A stretch of DNA of 64,000 nucleotides from Verrucomicrobium spinosum DSM 4136 = JCM 18804 (GTDB taxonomy: Bacteria > Verrucomicrobiota > Verrucomicrobiia > Verrucomicrobiales > Verrucomicrobiaceae): contig NZ_ABIZ01000001.1 in the NCBI RefSeq assembly GCF_000172155.1, forward strand, positions 3,691,105-3,755,104, written 5' to 3'. A model generated the notes under the pieces. That model was not told the DNA's origin, did not search any database, and saw only the letters and a program-made list of their open reading frames with translations. The number at the start of each line of letters is the position of its first letter. Within the stretch, counting starts at the first letter, position 1. Below, in pieces: positions 7,632 through 16,952 of this stretch. The position numbers and the translations under genes are program-made.

Positions 7632-9473
7632 ATGAGCAAGGCTCCCACCCACGAGTTCCAGGCCGAAGTCAAGCAGCTGCTGGACATCGTCATCCACTCC
7701 CTCTATACCGACCACGAAATCTTCGCCCGTGAGCTGGTTTCGAATGCATCTGACTCCATGGAGAAGATGCGGCTCCTCCAACTGACCGAGAAGGAGATTT
7801 TCGACGAGACCCTGCCTCTGGAAATCAACATCAGCACCGATGAGACCGCAGGCACCCTGACCATCTCCGACTATGGCATCGGGATGACCCGTGAAGAACT
7901 GGTGGAGAACCTAGGCACCATCGCCCACTCTGGCTCCAAGGCCTTTGTGGAGGCCATGAAGCAGAGTGGCAAAGAAGGCGGCAACGTTATTGGCCAGTTC
8001 GGCGTGGGCTTCTACTCCGCGTTCATGGTGGCGAGCGAGGTGAAGGTTTACACCCACTCCTGGCGCAATGACGGGGAGCACCTGGTCTGGACGAGCGACG
8101 GCGTCACTGGCTACACCATCGAGGATGCGCCAGGTCAACGCCGCGGATGCAAGCTGGTCCTCCAGCTCAAGGAGGACAAGAAGGACTTCGCCAAACCGGC
8201 GCGCATCAAGCAGATCCTCACCAAGTACTCGAACTTCGTGGGCTTCCCCATTCATCTGAACGGGGAGCGCATCAACACCGTGGAGGCCCTCTGGCTGAAG
8301 AACAAAAACGAGGTGACGACCGAGCAGTACGCCGAGTTCTACAAGTTTGCCTCTCACTCCTTCGACGAGCCCCGCTACACCTTCCATTTCAACGCGGATG
8401 CCCCGTTGAACATCAACGCGCTTCTGTTCGCTCCTACGAACAACACGGAGCAGTACGGCATGGGCCAGATGGAGCCCGGCGTGGCGCTCTATTGCCGCAA
8501 GGTGCTCATCGACCACCGCCCGAAGAAGTTTCTCCCGGAATGGATGCGCTTCGTCCGCGGCGTCGTGGACAGCGAGGACCTCCCGCTCAACATTTCCCGT
8601 GAGACCATGCAGGACAGTGCGCTGTTCCGCAAACTTGGCCAGACGGTGCAAGGCCGACTCATGAAGTTTCTCGAACGGGAGGCAGACGGGGATGCCAAGA
8701 AGTATCAGGATTTTTACAAGGACTTCAGCCGCTTCTTCAAGGAGGGCGTAGCCACGGACTTCGAGAACAAGGGCACCATTGCCAAGCTGCTCCGCTTCGA
8801 AACCTCGCTTACCGGTGAGGGCGAAGTGGTCGGACTTCAGGAGTACGTGAAGCGCATGAAGGAGGAGCAGAAGGCCATCTACTACCAGATCGCCCCAAGC
8901 CGCGCCGCGATTGAGAACGGACCGTATCTGGAGGCGTTCAAGGCCAAGGGCTTTGAGGTGATCTACCTCTTCGAATCCATCGACGACTACGTGGTCAATG
9001 CCCTCGGCGAATTCGATGGCAAGCCCCTCCAGGCGGTGAATTCCAGCCAGGTGGACCTGGGTGATTCCCAAACGGAAGGCGAAACGCTCAGTGCTGAAGA
9101 TGGCGACAAGCTGGCCTCGTGGATCAAGGACAACCTGGGCAACCGTGTCAAAGAGGTGCGCACGGGCAAGCGTCTCGTGAGCAGCCCGGCAATGGCCGTG
9201 CTGCCAGATGGCGAGATGAGCCCTCAGCTACGCCAGATGATGCGTGCCATGAAGAAGGATGATGAACTGGATGCCGCCGAGGTCATTCTGGAGCTCAATC
9301 CCTCTCATGCCATTGTCCGCAAACTGGCAGGTGCGACGAGCAGCAATCCGGAACTGGCCGGCCTCCTGGCCAATCAGATTCTGGACAACGCCTTGCTTTC
9401 GGCCGGTCTTCTGGACGATCCCCAGGCCATGATTGGCCGCATGCATAGCATCATGGAGAAAGCACTGGGTTAA
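7632..9473 (+). CDS. htpG: Molecular chaperone HtpG (Hsp90)
   Basis: This 613-residue protein is a full-length bacterial Hsp90, an ATP-driven cytosolic chaperone dimer. The GHKL ATPase domain shows RELVSNASDSMEKMR (ATP/Mg binding Asn-Ala-Ser-Asp), ISDYGIGMT, GTIAHSGSKAF and GQFGVGFYSAFMV. The middle domain carries the LPLNISRET catalytic-loop segment, and the C-terminal dimerisation domain follows. As in other bacterial forms there is no charged linker and no MEEVD tail. It is monocistronic and ends at a strong terminator (9509-9547). Confidence 0.97.
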   Translation: MSKAPTHEFQAEVKQLLDIVIHSLYTDHEIFARELVSNASDSMEKMRLLQLTEKEIFDETLPLEINISTDETAGTLTISDYGIGMTREELVENLGTIAHSGSKAFVEAMKQSGKEGGNVIGQFGVGFYSAFMVASEVKVYTHSWRNDGEHLVWTSDGVTGYTIEDAPGQRRGCKLVLQLKEDKKDFAKPARIKQILTKYSNFVGFPIHLNGERINTVEALWLKNKNEVTTEQYAEFYKFASHSFDEPRYTFHFNADAPLNINALLFAPTNNTEQYGMGQMEPGVALYCRKVLIDHRPKKFLPEWMRFVRGVVDSEDLPLNISRETMQDSALFRKLGQTVQGRLMKFLEREADGDAKKYQDFYKDFSRFFKEGVATDFENKGTIAKLLRFETSLTGEGEVVGLQEYVKRMKEEQKAIYYQIAPSRAAIENGPYLEAFKAKGFEVIYLFESIDDYVVNALGEFDGKPLQAVNSSQVDLGDSQTEGETLSAEDGDKLASWIKDNLGNRVKEVRTGKRLVSSPAMAVLPDGEMSPQLRQMMRAMKKDDELDAAEVILELNPSHAIVRKLAGATSSNPELAGLLANQILDNALLSAGLLDDPQAMIGRMHSIMEKALG

Positions 9474-9508
9474 CCGCCAGTTCCCCTCTTTTCCAACTCA
9501 GCTTCTCC

Positions 9509-9547
9509 AGGCGCAGCGATCATCCCGGTCGCCGCGCCTTTTGTTTG
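9509..9547 (+). terminator. Rho-independent terminator of htpG
   Basis: Stem AGGCGC/GCGCCT (9509-9514 with 9534-9539) extended by GCGA/TCGC inside, followed by TTTTGTTT. It lies about 35 bp after the htpG stop. The 9548-9786 interval beyond it is AT-rich for the window and holds no gene. Confidence 0.8.
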
Positions 9548-9786
9548 GCCTTCACAATCAGGGGATAATAGAAAACTTTTCGCCGCATAGGGGGCGAAAT
9601 AGGATTGAGAGGTTAGTAGAGTCGCACTGAAAACACTTACCATACCCACCATATGGGGAAAATGGGGTGTTAGCTCGATGATAAGGAAACACCTTATGGT
9701 GGTTGTAAATCTTTACTTGAATCCCTCTTTGTTCGTGTGGAAATAATATCTATGTTGCGAGATTAGAACCACTTGCAACCTGCGAC

Positions 9787-10125
9787 ATGTATCTGCCAAA
9801 ATTCAAATCCGCCGAAACTGTCAAACGCTACACGTTCAAGGGGCACACGGCAGTGTTCCTCCGGAACCTCGTCGCGGTCGGGACGGTCGAGTATCGATTT
9901 GCGCTGATGGTGTACGCGGATGGGGAGGGGGAGGCTTGCTATTGCGTGGCCTCTGAGGTCAACGGCATGGCGCGGGAGCTCGGAGGCGGCTCCCATTTTC
10001 TCGGCGTCTTTGAAGAAGACAGCCACGTTAATTATGGGTCTTCAGACCAATGGGCGGATGAAGAAAAGTTCCTCCATCGCGCACTTGGATTGGCCAGTGG
10101 GAAATTTGGCTCGCCCTTGAGCTAG
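9787..10125 (+). CDS. Hypothetical protein, 112 aa
   Basis: The soluble-looking protein starts MYLPKFKSAETVKRYTFKG and contains a YRFALMVYADGEGEACYCVASEVN stretch with alternating hydrophobic residues that suggest beta strands, then an acidic helical C-terminus (DQWADEEKFLHRALGLA). No signal peptide, membrane span or recognised domain is visible. It is preceded by the most AT-rich intergenic stretch in this part of the window. It converges with the gene at 10162-10395. Confidence 0.75.
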   Translation: MYLPKFKSAETVKRYTFKGHTAVFLRNLVAVGTVEYRFALMVYADGEGEACYCVASEVNGMARELGGGSHFLGVFEEDSHVNYGSSDQWADEEKFLHRALGLASGKFGSPLS

Positions 10126-10161
10126 AGGGTGAAGAGGAGAGCCTGATTCGTAGGCTGTAGC

Positions 10162-10395
10162 CTACTTCTTTTCTTTGCGTTTCTCGCGTTCTTTGCGCCA
10201 TTCGTCCCGGTGTTCCCCGACCCACTCGGTCAGTGCACGGTCGAAGCCGATGTCCTCGCCAGCCTTTTGGCTTTCGATCCACTTGTGTTTGAGGATCTCA
10301 TCCCGTTCTTCGAGAAAGTACTCGTAGTACTTGGAAGCGGATTTGGAACTGACGGCCGGGGCGGTGGCCCCGGCAGGAATCTGGCGACTGCTCAT
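10162..10395 (-). CDS. Small charged hypothetical protein, 77 aa
   Basis: The frame starts at ATG (MSSRQIPAGATAPAV); a TTG eight codons upstream is the alternative. The conserved-looking core is KYYEYFLEERDEILKHKWIESQKAGEDIGFDRALTEWVGEHRDEWRK, followed by a run of Lys, Arg and Glu. I recall similar short HKW-IES-K-G-DIGF-AL-W proteins in many bacteria, but no function is known to me. It may be cotranscribed with argS, which ends upstream of nothing else on this strand; it lies downstream of argS by about 100 bp. Confidence 0.75.
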   Translation of the reverse strand: MSSRQIPAGATAPAVSSKSASKYYEYFLEERDEILKHKWIESQKAGEDIGFDRALTEWVGEHRDEWRKEREKRKEKK

Positions 10396-10491
10396 GGCTA
10401 AAAGGGGTGAGGAAGGCAAAGATCAGCGAAATAGATACGCGATACGCGGCAAGGGAGCGGGTGCGAAACCACTCCCGGAGTTGATTGGACT

Positions 10492-12258
10492 CTACATGCG
10501 GTCAGTTGTTTCAATACCGAGCAATCCAAGGCCAGATTTCAGAACTCGGGAGGTAGTGTCCGCCAGTACGAGGCGAGTGTTCCGCGTCACGCCTTCTGAG
10601 CGGAGTACAGGGCAAGCTTCGTAAAAGGTGTGATAGTATCCCGCCAGTTCATAGAGATACTGGGCCAGCAGGTTGGGCCGAAAATCCTCCAGGACATCGT
10701 GCACGGCCTCGCCGAACTGGGCGAGTTTCAACGCGAGCTGACGCTCTGCGTCCTCTGTGAAGGACACTTCGGGCGCAAGTTTCACCTCGCCGTCCAGCTT
10801 GCGGAAAATGGCACGTGTCCGCACGTAAGCATTGAGCAGGTATGGGGCGGTGTTGCCCTGGAAAGAGAGCATCTTTTCCCAGGCAAACTTGTAGTCGGTC
10901 ATGCGGTGCTGGCTCAGCTCCGCGTACTTCACGGCGGCAATGCCGATGACGGAGGCGATCTTGGCCTTGTCGTCATCGCTGAACTCACGCTCTTCCACCA
11001 CGGCACGGGCGCGCTCGATTGCCTCGTCGATGACTTCGAGCAGGCCGACGCTCTCGCCGGAGCGGGTCTTGAACATTTTGCCATCGGGGCCCAAGATGCT
11101 GCCGAAGGCGATGTGTACCATGCGGGTGGAGTGACCGCGACGATGGGCAGCCTCAAAGACCTGCCGGAAGTGAAGCTGCTGGGGGGCACCGACCACGTAC
11201 CAGATTTCGTCCGCCTTCCACTCGATCACTCGATGGTCGATGGTGGCGAGGTCGGTCGTGGCATAGAGGAAGCCACCGTCACTCTTGCGCACGATGCACG
11301 GGGCGGGCGTCCACTGACCGTCGCGATTGATCAGGAAGGGGTCTTCTTCGGGCTTCTTCACGCCGTCGGAGAAGACGCAAGCGGCACCTTCGCTGATGCG
11401 CGCCTGGCCCTTGGTCAGCATGTCTTCCACCAGGGGAGCGAGGGCATCGTTGTAGTAGCTCTCACCCAGGTAGTGGTCGAACTGGATGCCCAGACGACCG
11501 TAGATGTCATGAAGCTGGTCGAGCGTGAGTTTCACGCATTCCTTCCAGATGGCGAGGTTTTCGGCGTCGCCTTGTTGAAGCTTCACCAACTCCGTCTTGC
11601 AGGTTTCGAGCACGCTCTCGTCTGCCTTGGTGGCGGCATTGATTTCGCGATAGACTCGCACGAGTTCATGGATGGGATCCTCCTTCAACGCGTCTTGATT
11701 GAGGCGGGTCTTCCAGCCATGAATGATCATGCCAAACTGGGTGCCCCAGTCGCCGACATGGTTGTCGGTGACGACGTTGTGGCCCGCCAGCCGGGCAATG
11801 CGAGTAAGGCTGTCGCCAATGAAGGTGCTGCGGATGTGGCCCACGTGCATGGGCTTGGCCACGTTTGGCGCGGAGAAGTCCACCACGATGGTCTTGGCTG
11901 CATCCACGGCCGGGACGCCGAGGCGTTCGTCAGTGATGAGGCTGGAGAGCGCACCTTGCAGTGCCTCCTTGGTGAGGCGGAAGTTCAGGAATCCCGGGCC
12001 GGCGATCTCGGGCTTCTCACAGAGACCGGTCACGTCCATCGCTTCGACGAGCTGGGTGGCCATCGCACGGGGATTGATCTTCTGCTCCTTGGTGGAGAGA
12101 AGCTTGGCTGCCGTCATCGCGGCGTTGCTCTGGTAGTCGCCGAAGCGCGAGTCGCTTGCGTTGGTCACTTCAATGACCAAGCCATCCGGCGGACTGATTC
12201 CGGCGGTGACGAAGGCGGCGAGGAGGCGTTCGGTGAGGAGCTGGCGATAGGTGGGCAT
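10492..12258 (-). CDS. argS: Arginyl-tRNA synthetase
   Basis: ArgS charges tRNA-Arg with arginine. The 588-residue class I synthetase has the N-terminal Add-1-type domain (~1-110), the HIGH-equivalent HVGH within PMHVGHIRSTFIGD (~117-130), DNHVGDWGTQFG, and a KMSK-region equivalent KMFKTRSGES (~390) with the Lys shifted, as is common in ArgS. The anticodon-binding helical domain ends in AGYYHTFYEACPVL. The ATG at 12258 (MPTYRQLL) is chosen over the longer frame because the upstream residues do not resemble the family. The next gene upstream (the NAD fusion) ends 75 bp before it on the same strand. Confidence 0.96.
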   Translation of the reverse strand: MPTYRQLLTERLLAAFVTAGISPPDGLVIEVTNASDSRFGDYQSNAAMTAAKLLSTKEQKINPRAMATQLVEAMDVTGLCEKPEIAGPGFLNFRLTKEALQGALSSLITDERLGVPAVDAAKTIVVDFSAPNVAKPMHVGHIRSTFIGDSLTRIARLAGHNVVTDNHVGDWGTQFGMIIHGWKTRLNQDALKEDPIHELVRVYREINAATKADESVLETCKTELVKLQQGDAENLAIWKECVKLTLDQLHDIYGRLGIQFDHYLGESYYNDALAPLVEDMLTKGQARISEGAACVFSDGVKKPEEDPFLINRDGQWTPAPCIVRKSDGGFLYATTDLATIDHRVIEWKADEIWYVVGAPQQLHFRQVFEAAHRRGHSTRMVHIAFGSILGPDGKMFKTRSGESVGLLEVIDEAIERARAVVEEREFSDDDKAKIASVIGIAAVKYAELSQHRMTDYKFAWEKMLSFQGNTAPYLLNAYVRTRAIFRKLDGEVKLAPEVSFTEDAERQLALKLAQFGEAVHDVLEDFRPNLLAQYLYELAGYYHTFYEACPVLRSEGVTRNTRLVLADTTSRVLKSGLGLLGIETTDRM

Positions 12259-12332
12259 GGAAGATCCCGGACAAACGGGGTCCGCAATAGAGCACACCCT
12301 GCGGATTGTGCATCCTCTAACCCTTCGCACTC

Positions 12333-13715
12333 TCAGTTGCTGAACTGAATCCCAGCGATTTTTTCTGCCATGTCCCGGTTGGCCAGGAAGACCAGTTCCG
12401 CCGTGGCAGCCCGGCTCAGGCGAGCGCGCAGGCTGACGATGGGCCCTTGCGTGATGCCATCCACATACGCAGTGATAGGGCGCTTGATGGGGTCGAGATT
12501 GCGGAACTCCACGTCAGTATCCATGGAGAGCAGGGCGCTTTTCCAATGGGCGGGCTCCATGACATTGGAGCCTACCAAGAGCCAGGCGGGAGTGTCGGCC
12601 AACAAGGGGGCCGCCCCCATGGCGCGAGCGTAGGCTGTGCTCCCCGCAGCGGTGGAGACGAGCGCACCGTCGGCCACCAGCTTGGGCAGGCGGGTCACAC
12701 CATTTACCTGCACCTCCATCCAGGCGCTCTGGCTGGTGGTTCGCTCCACCCAGGCGTCGTTGAAGGCATAGTCCGTGATGCGTTGTCCATCGACGGTCTC
12801 CATTTCCATGAAGATGAGCGGCAGTTGTCGAAAAATCACGTCCTTGGGGGGGAAGGTGCGCTCCTCAAAGACCTGATCCGGGGCATTGAGCAGGAAACCA
12901 AGGTGGCCCGCATTGATGCCGAAAAAGGGCAGACGCCGACGCCAGTGTTCTCGAATGGTGCGTAGCATGGCCCCATCTCCTCCCAGGGTCACAATGAATC
13001 CCGGATTTCTGAGGTCTTCATGGGGACGGAGTTCGGGTTCCCACTCCTGGCATTTGGGATTGGAGGGATCTGCGAGCAACAGGCAGCGGAGGTCCTCCAG
13101 TGTGCCGCGGGACCACGTGGCGGGATTGGTGCCCCGGTAGAGTCCGTAGCGCTCGATGTACCGAAGGGCTGGGGAGGTGAGCAGGTGAGCCACGCTCTCG
13201 CCATGCAGCAAGAGGTCGCGAATCTCCGTGCTGGAGTCGTCCAGTTGGATGGGGAAGATCTCCGCGTTCGGAGGCAGGTCGCCTTGGTTGAGGGCGTGGC
13301 CAGGGCGCGTCAGGACAGCGAAGCGACCCCTCTGCCACAGTTCCGGCCCCCGCTCCCACCCAGTGTGGATGAGCGATTGGCCAAGCGATCCGCCAGTGAG
13401 CCAGTCGGCACCCACCACATGCCAAATTTCGCCCTCTGAGGCATACCTCGATTCAAGAGCAGCGTTCCGGGTGAAGGTGTCCTGCTCCAGGTCAAAAAGA
13501 TCGACCACGACTTTTTCCAGATCACCGAACGTGAGATCGCAAAGCGCGGCGCGAAAGACGGACGGGACGCTGCCCACCTCCGGCTTGTCCGGTCGGGGAC
13601 CGCAGGGGACCACTTTGACTTCATCAAACTTCTCTGAAAGCAGAGCAGCGATGCGACGATGATGCAAGCCAGGTGGATTAAAGCTGCCTCCAAAGAGGGC
13701 AATGCGGCGGGGCAT
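12333..13715 (-). CDS. nadD-nadK: Fused nicotinate/NMN adenylyltransferase - NAD kinase
   Basis: One 460-residue frame joins two consecutive NAD-biosynthesis enzymes. Residues ~1-190 are a nucleotidyltransferase: GGSFNPPGLHH corresponds to the GxFxPx(H/T)xxH motif, with Gly in the His/Thr position and the last His kept, and DDSSTEIRDLL is the ISSTxxR motif. Residues ~225-460 are an NAD kinase: LGGDGAMLRTIREH (~242), GINAGHLGFL, FNDAW in place of the usual NE pair, and DGALVSTAAGSTAYA. The product would make dinucleotide from mononucleotide and then NADP. The ATG at 13715 (MPRRIALFGG) fits the family start. Fusion is seen directly; channeling is inference. Confidence 0.92.
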   Translation of the reverse strand: MPRRIALFGGSFNPPGLHHRRIAALLSEKFDEVKVVPCGPRPDKPEVGSVPSVFRAALCDLTFGDLEKVVVDLFDLEQDTFTRNAALESRYASEGEIWHVVGADWLTGGSLGQSLIHTGWERGPELWQRGRFAVLTRPGHALNQGDLPPNAEIFPIQLDDSSTEIRDLLLHGESVAHLLTSPALRYIERYGLYRGTNPATWSRGTLEDLRCLLLADPSNPKCQEWEPELRPHEDLRNPGFIVTLGGDGAMLRTIREHWRRRLPFFGINAGHLGFLLNAPDQVFEERTFPPKDVIFRQLPLIFMEMETVDGQRITDYAFNDAWVERTTSQSAWMEVQVNGVTRLPKLVADGALVSTAAGSTAYARAMGAAPLLADTPAWLLVGSNVMEPAHWKSALLSMDTDVEFRNLDPIKRPITAYVDGITQGPIVSLRARLSRAATAELVFLANRDMAEKIAGIQFSN

Positions 13716-13879
13716 GGCGGCAAGATGGGTTGAAGTGTGGCAAAGGCCAAGCACAAAACGCTTGGGACTTGGGAGCCGGGTAAGTGCTGTGCTATTTGCC
13801 AGCTTAGGCAGCGTTGCAGTCTTGCGTCTGATCGCGGCGAAGGCTAGTTTCAGTAGCCTGCAAAAAATAAATCGTCATC

Positions 13880-15220
13880 ATGCCCCTGGCCCGTCTGGAT
13901 TGCCCCCACTGTGAGAGTCCCGTGGAAGTGAACGTCACCACCGTGACGCGCTCCAGGGAGTGTCCGTCATGCGGGCGGATGATCATGCTGCAGTTTACCA
14001 CCAAGACCTCCCGGGTGAAGCACAAGGCGCTGCTCACCAATCTCATGGAGATGGGCGAGGGGGGGAGTGTCGCCGTGATGGCGAAAGCTTCGTCCCGACC
14101 AGTCGTCGCTGCCCAGCCTGCCTCCAGCATCGCTGTGGCTGCCCCTGTCAAAGCCGTGGTGCCGCCGCCTGCCAGACCCGTAGCAGTGCCTGCGATGGCG
14201 GTTGCGGTCACGCCTGCGCCTAAGCCCGCGACAGCTCAGGTGCTGGTGCCTGCTGCCGATCTCCCGCCAGTCATGCCGCGGCCGCTCGAGGGAGATTTGC
14301 GGAACCGGCTGGAACATGATCCGGAGGTGAAATCCAGTGCCCGCTCCCTCATCTGGGGACTAGGAATCGTGCTTTTCCTCCTGGCCATCGCTGTGCTGGG
14401 TAAGACGCAAAACTGGTGGGATGAAGTAGCACGTGGATGGGAAGTATTTCATGCCACTTACATGAAGGAGCAGTTGATCCCCAGTGCCCCAGCCTCCTCC
14501 GGGAGCGGAGCGGAACGCAAGGACGGATCGGATTCGGGTGCGCCAGTGAAAGCGTCATCCTGGAACCGTGAGCAGGAAGAAGCCATGACGACGCTGAAGT
14601 CCTTCCTGGCCGCCAAGGATCTTGATGAGCGCAAAAAGTTCATGCGGGATGCCTCCGTGTTGGAGAAAAGTCTGAAGGACTATTACTCTCGGCAGTCTGA
14701 TGGTCCTGTGCCCTTCTCCCGGGTGGAGCTTGTAGAAGCTGAGCCGCAGGGACCTCACACTTATCTGTTTGCCGTCGTGGATGCTGAGGGGAACCGCCGC
14801 AATGCCATGACGCTGCGACCCGAGCCCGGGGCTCCTTATGTGGTGGACTGGGGCAGCTTTGTTCTCTACAGCGAGATGGACTGGGCGAAGTTCATGGCGG
14901 AAAAGCCCACAAGACCGGTGTACTTCCGGCTACAGGTGGTCCCAGCAGAGCACTATAACTACAATTTCCCAGACTCGCAGCGCATGCTCTGCCTTAAGCT
15001 GGTGAATCCAGCGCAGAAAGGGGCTCCAGAGCTCTATGGCTATTGTGTGCGCACCTCGACTGTTGGGAGGACGTTGGAGTACCTTACCAAGAAGAATTTT
15101 GGTGAAGCGACTGCGATGATTGTGAAGCTCCGTTATCCTTCCCCGGAGGAGAGTGACAGCGTCAACCAAGTGTGGATCGATGAGGTGGTGACGGAGGGAT
15201 GGATCGCCAGAGGCTACTAG
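13880..15220 (+). CDS. Zinc-ribbon membrane protein, function unknown
   Basis: The 446-residue protein starts with a CPHC...CPSCG zinc ribbon (Cys 8, 11, 28, 31), typical of the short ribbons at the start of many Verrucomicrobiota membrane proteins. An Ala/Pro/Val-rich linker (~70-135) leads to a single membrane span (SLIWGLGIVLFLLAIAVLG, ~154-172). The C-terminal ~270 residues form a soluble domain with no family I recognise. The topology suggests a cytoplasmic ribbon and an exported C-terminal domain, a single-span arrangement also seen in regulators. It stands alone between the NAD fusion gene and the cytochrome cluster. Confidence 0.85.
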   Translation: MPLARLDCPHCESPVEVNVTTVTRSRECPSCGRMIMLQFTTKTSRVKHKALLTNLMEMGEGGSVAVMAKASSRPVVAAQPASSIAVAAPVKAVVPPPARPVAVPAMAVAVTPAPKPATAQVLVPAADLPPVMPRPLEGDLRNRLEHDPEVKSSARSLIWGLGIVLFLLAIAVLGKTQNWWDEVARGWEVFHATYMKEQLIPSAPASSGSGAERKDGSDSGAPVKASSWNREQEEAMTTLKSFLAAKDLDERKKFMRDASVLEKSLKDYYSRQSDGPVPFSRVELVEAEPQGPHTYLFAVVDAEGNRRNAMTLRPEPGAPYVVDWGSFVLYSEMDWAKFMAEKPTRPVYFRLQVVPAEHYNYNFPDSQRMLCLKLVNPAQKGAPELYGYCVRTSTVGRTLEYLTKKNFGEATAMIVKLRYPSPEESDSVNQVWIDEVVTEGWIARGY

Positions 15221-15473
15221 TCCTGACTGTGGGTGTCTTATTTAGAGGAGGTTGTGCGACATCCCTTGCGAGGGCGTGCTCTGTTCACGTGCTGGGATAA
15301 GCCCGAGAGATTGAACACGTCGTGGTGATCGATTTGGACAAATATTATTCAGCAATTTTTCGCCCTCTGTAAGAATCCGTCACAGGCACCGTATTTTGCA
15401 GCAGTGGTGATCGTGGCACCCGCCGTCACTACCTTCAGCAACCACACCCGTCCTTCATCCTCTTCTCGTCGCC

Positions 15474-16823
15474 ATGAAAATGCATTCTCTTTGCCAGGGC
15501 AACCACCTCGACCTGAGAGTGGGACAAAGCCGTCGCGAATTTCTCTATGCAGGTCTCGCAGGTGGTCTGGGGCTGAGCCTGCCGAATCTTCTCAAGCTGG
15601 AGGCCGGGTTGACCATTGCCGACGTGCCCAAGGTGGAAGCCAAGGCAGACGCGGTGATTCACATCTATCTCCCGGGGGGGATTGCCCACCAGGAAAGCTG
15701 GGATCCGAAGCCCTTCGCCTCCGCTGACTACCGGGGCCCGCTGACCCCAGTGAAGACGAAACTCCCCGGAGTGTACTTTGGCGAACACTTTGCCAAGACG
15801 GCTGCCATTGCGGACAAGTTGACGATCATCCGCTCCATGACGCACGGTGAAGCCGCACATGAGCGTGGTACCCACAACATGTTCACGGGGTATCGGCCCA
15901 GCCCAGCCATCAAGTTCCCGAGCTTCGGCAGCGTCGTTTCTCATGAGCTTGGGGTGAAGAACAATCTTCCTCCTTATGTCTGCGTGCCCCAGGCTTTCGG
16001 TGGTGTGGCAGGTGGTGAATCCATGGGCACTGGCTACCTGAGCACTGCCTACGGACCGTTCAGCCTTGGCAGCGATCCCGCCCAGAGCAATTTTGCCGTG
16101 CGTGACCTTGCTCTGCCGAAAGATGTGACTGAGCAGCGCTTCAATCGTCGTCGTGGTCTTCTTGATGCGGTGGATGCTCACTTTAGCTCGCTCGAGAAGT
16201 CGGATGCGCTCACCGCCATGGACAGCTTTTACCAGGCCGCCTATGGCTTGGTGAGCTCCCAGAAAGCTCGTGAGGCCTTTGACCTCAATGCCGAGACCGC
16301 CAAGCTCCGGGATGAGTATGGGCGCAACCAGGCTGGCCAACGCCTTCTGCTCGCCCGCCGTCTCGTGGAGTCGGGTGTGCGCCTTGTGACGGTGACCTAT
16401 GGTGGTTGGGATCACCACAGCGACATCAAGAACGGCTTCAAGAACAACGCGCCGAATTTTGACGTCGCCTACGCCCGTCTGATTCAGGACTTGGATGAGC
16501 GCGGCATGCTGGATCGTACGTTGGTGATGGTTAGCTCCGAATTCGGCCGCACGCCGAAGATCAACAGCACCAACGGTCGTGACCACTATCCACGCGTCTT
16601 CAGTGTCGCCCTGGCGGGTGGCGGTGTGAAGCGCGGCATGGTGTACGGCTCCTCGGATGCCCTCGGTGGTGAGCCTGATTCCGATCCGGTTTCCCCGGAA
16701 AGCCTGGCAAAGACGATGTACCGGCTGATTGGCATCAATGCCGACAAGCGGCTCATGGCCGAAGGCAGCCGTCCCATCGACATTGTGAACGGTGGCGAGG
16801 TGATCGAAGGCATTCTCGCCTAA
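15474..16823 (+). CDS. DUF1501 family protein
   Basis: The 449-residue protein has a twin-arginine-like start (GQSRREFLYAGLAGGLGLSL, ~17-36) and the full DUF1501 pattern: HIYLPGGIAHQESWDPKP, IIRSMTHGEAAHERGTHNMFTGY, YGGWDHHSDIKNG, VSSEFGRTPKIN and GRDHYPRVFSVALAGGGVKRG. These are metal-ligand-like motifs shared with the sulfatase/phosphatase superfamily. It is the first gene of a same-strand cluster with a PPC-domain protein and two c-type cytochrome proteins. About 250 bp upstream (15221-15473) contain no gene and may hold the promoter. Confidence 0.93.
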   Translation: MKMHSLCQGNHLDLRVGQSRREFLYAGLAGGLGLSLPNLLKLEAGLTIADVPKVEAKADAVIHIYLPGGIAHQESWDPKPFASADYRGPLTPVKTKLPGVYFGEHFAKTAAIADKLTIIRSMTHGEAAHERGTHNMFTGYRPSPAIKFPSFGSVVSHELGVKNNLPPYVCVPQAFGGVAGGESMGTGYLSTAYGPFSLGSDPAQSNFAVRDLALPKDVTEQRFNRRRGLLDAVDAHFSSLEKSDALTAMDSFYQAAYGLVSSQKAREAFDLNAETAKLRDEYGRNQAGQRLLLARRLVESGVRLVTVTYGGWDHHSDIKNGFKNNAPNFDVAYARLIQDLDERGMLDRTLVMVSSEFGRTPKINSTNGRDHYPRVFSVALAGGGVKRGMVYGSSDALGGEPDSDPVSPESLAKTMYRLIGINADKRLMAEGSRPIDIVNGGEVIEGILA

Positions 16824-16853
16824 TAGAACTCACCGCCAGAAATGTGGTAAGCG

Positions 16854-16883
16854 AAGGCGGTGAAGTGTCTGCTTCACCGCCTT
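16854..16883 (+). terminator. Strong intergenic hairpin in the cytochrome cluster
   Basis: AAGGCGGTGAAG at 16854-16865 pairs perfectly with 16872-16883 across a 6-nt loop. It lies 30 bp after the DUF1501 stop and 70 bp before the PPC gene. No T-run follows, so it may be a weak terminator, a processing site or an mRNA-stabilising stem that adjusts expression within the cluster. Confidence 0.6.
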
Positions 16884-16952
16884 CCTGATATCCGAGCCCA
16901 CGCCACCCCGAAGCGGGCAGGCGTAAAGATTTCTTTGAGACCGATGTTGACC

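Noticed and set aside
10630-12348. Long plus-strand ORF opposite argS
   Set aside because: Shadow frame of a GC-rich gene; the minus strand encodes a complete arginyl-tRNA synthetase.
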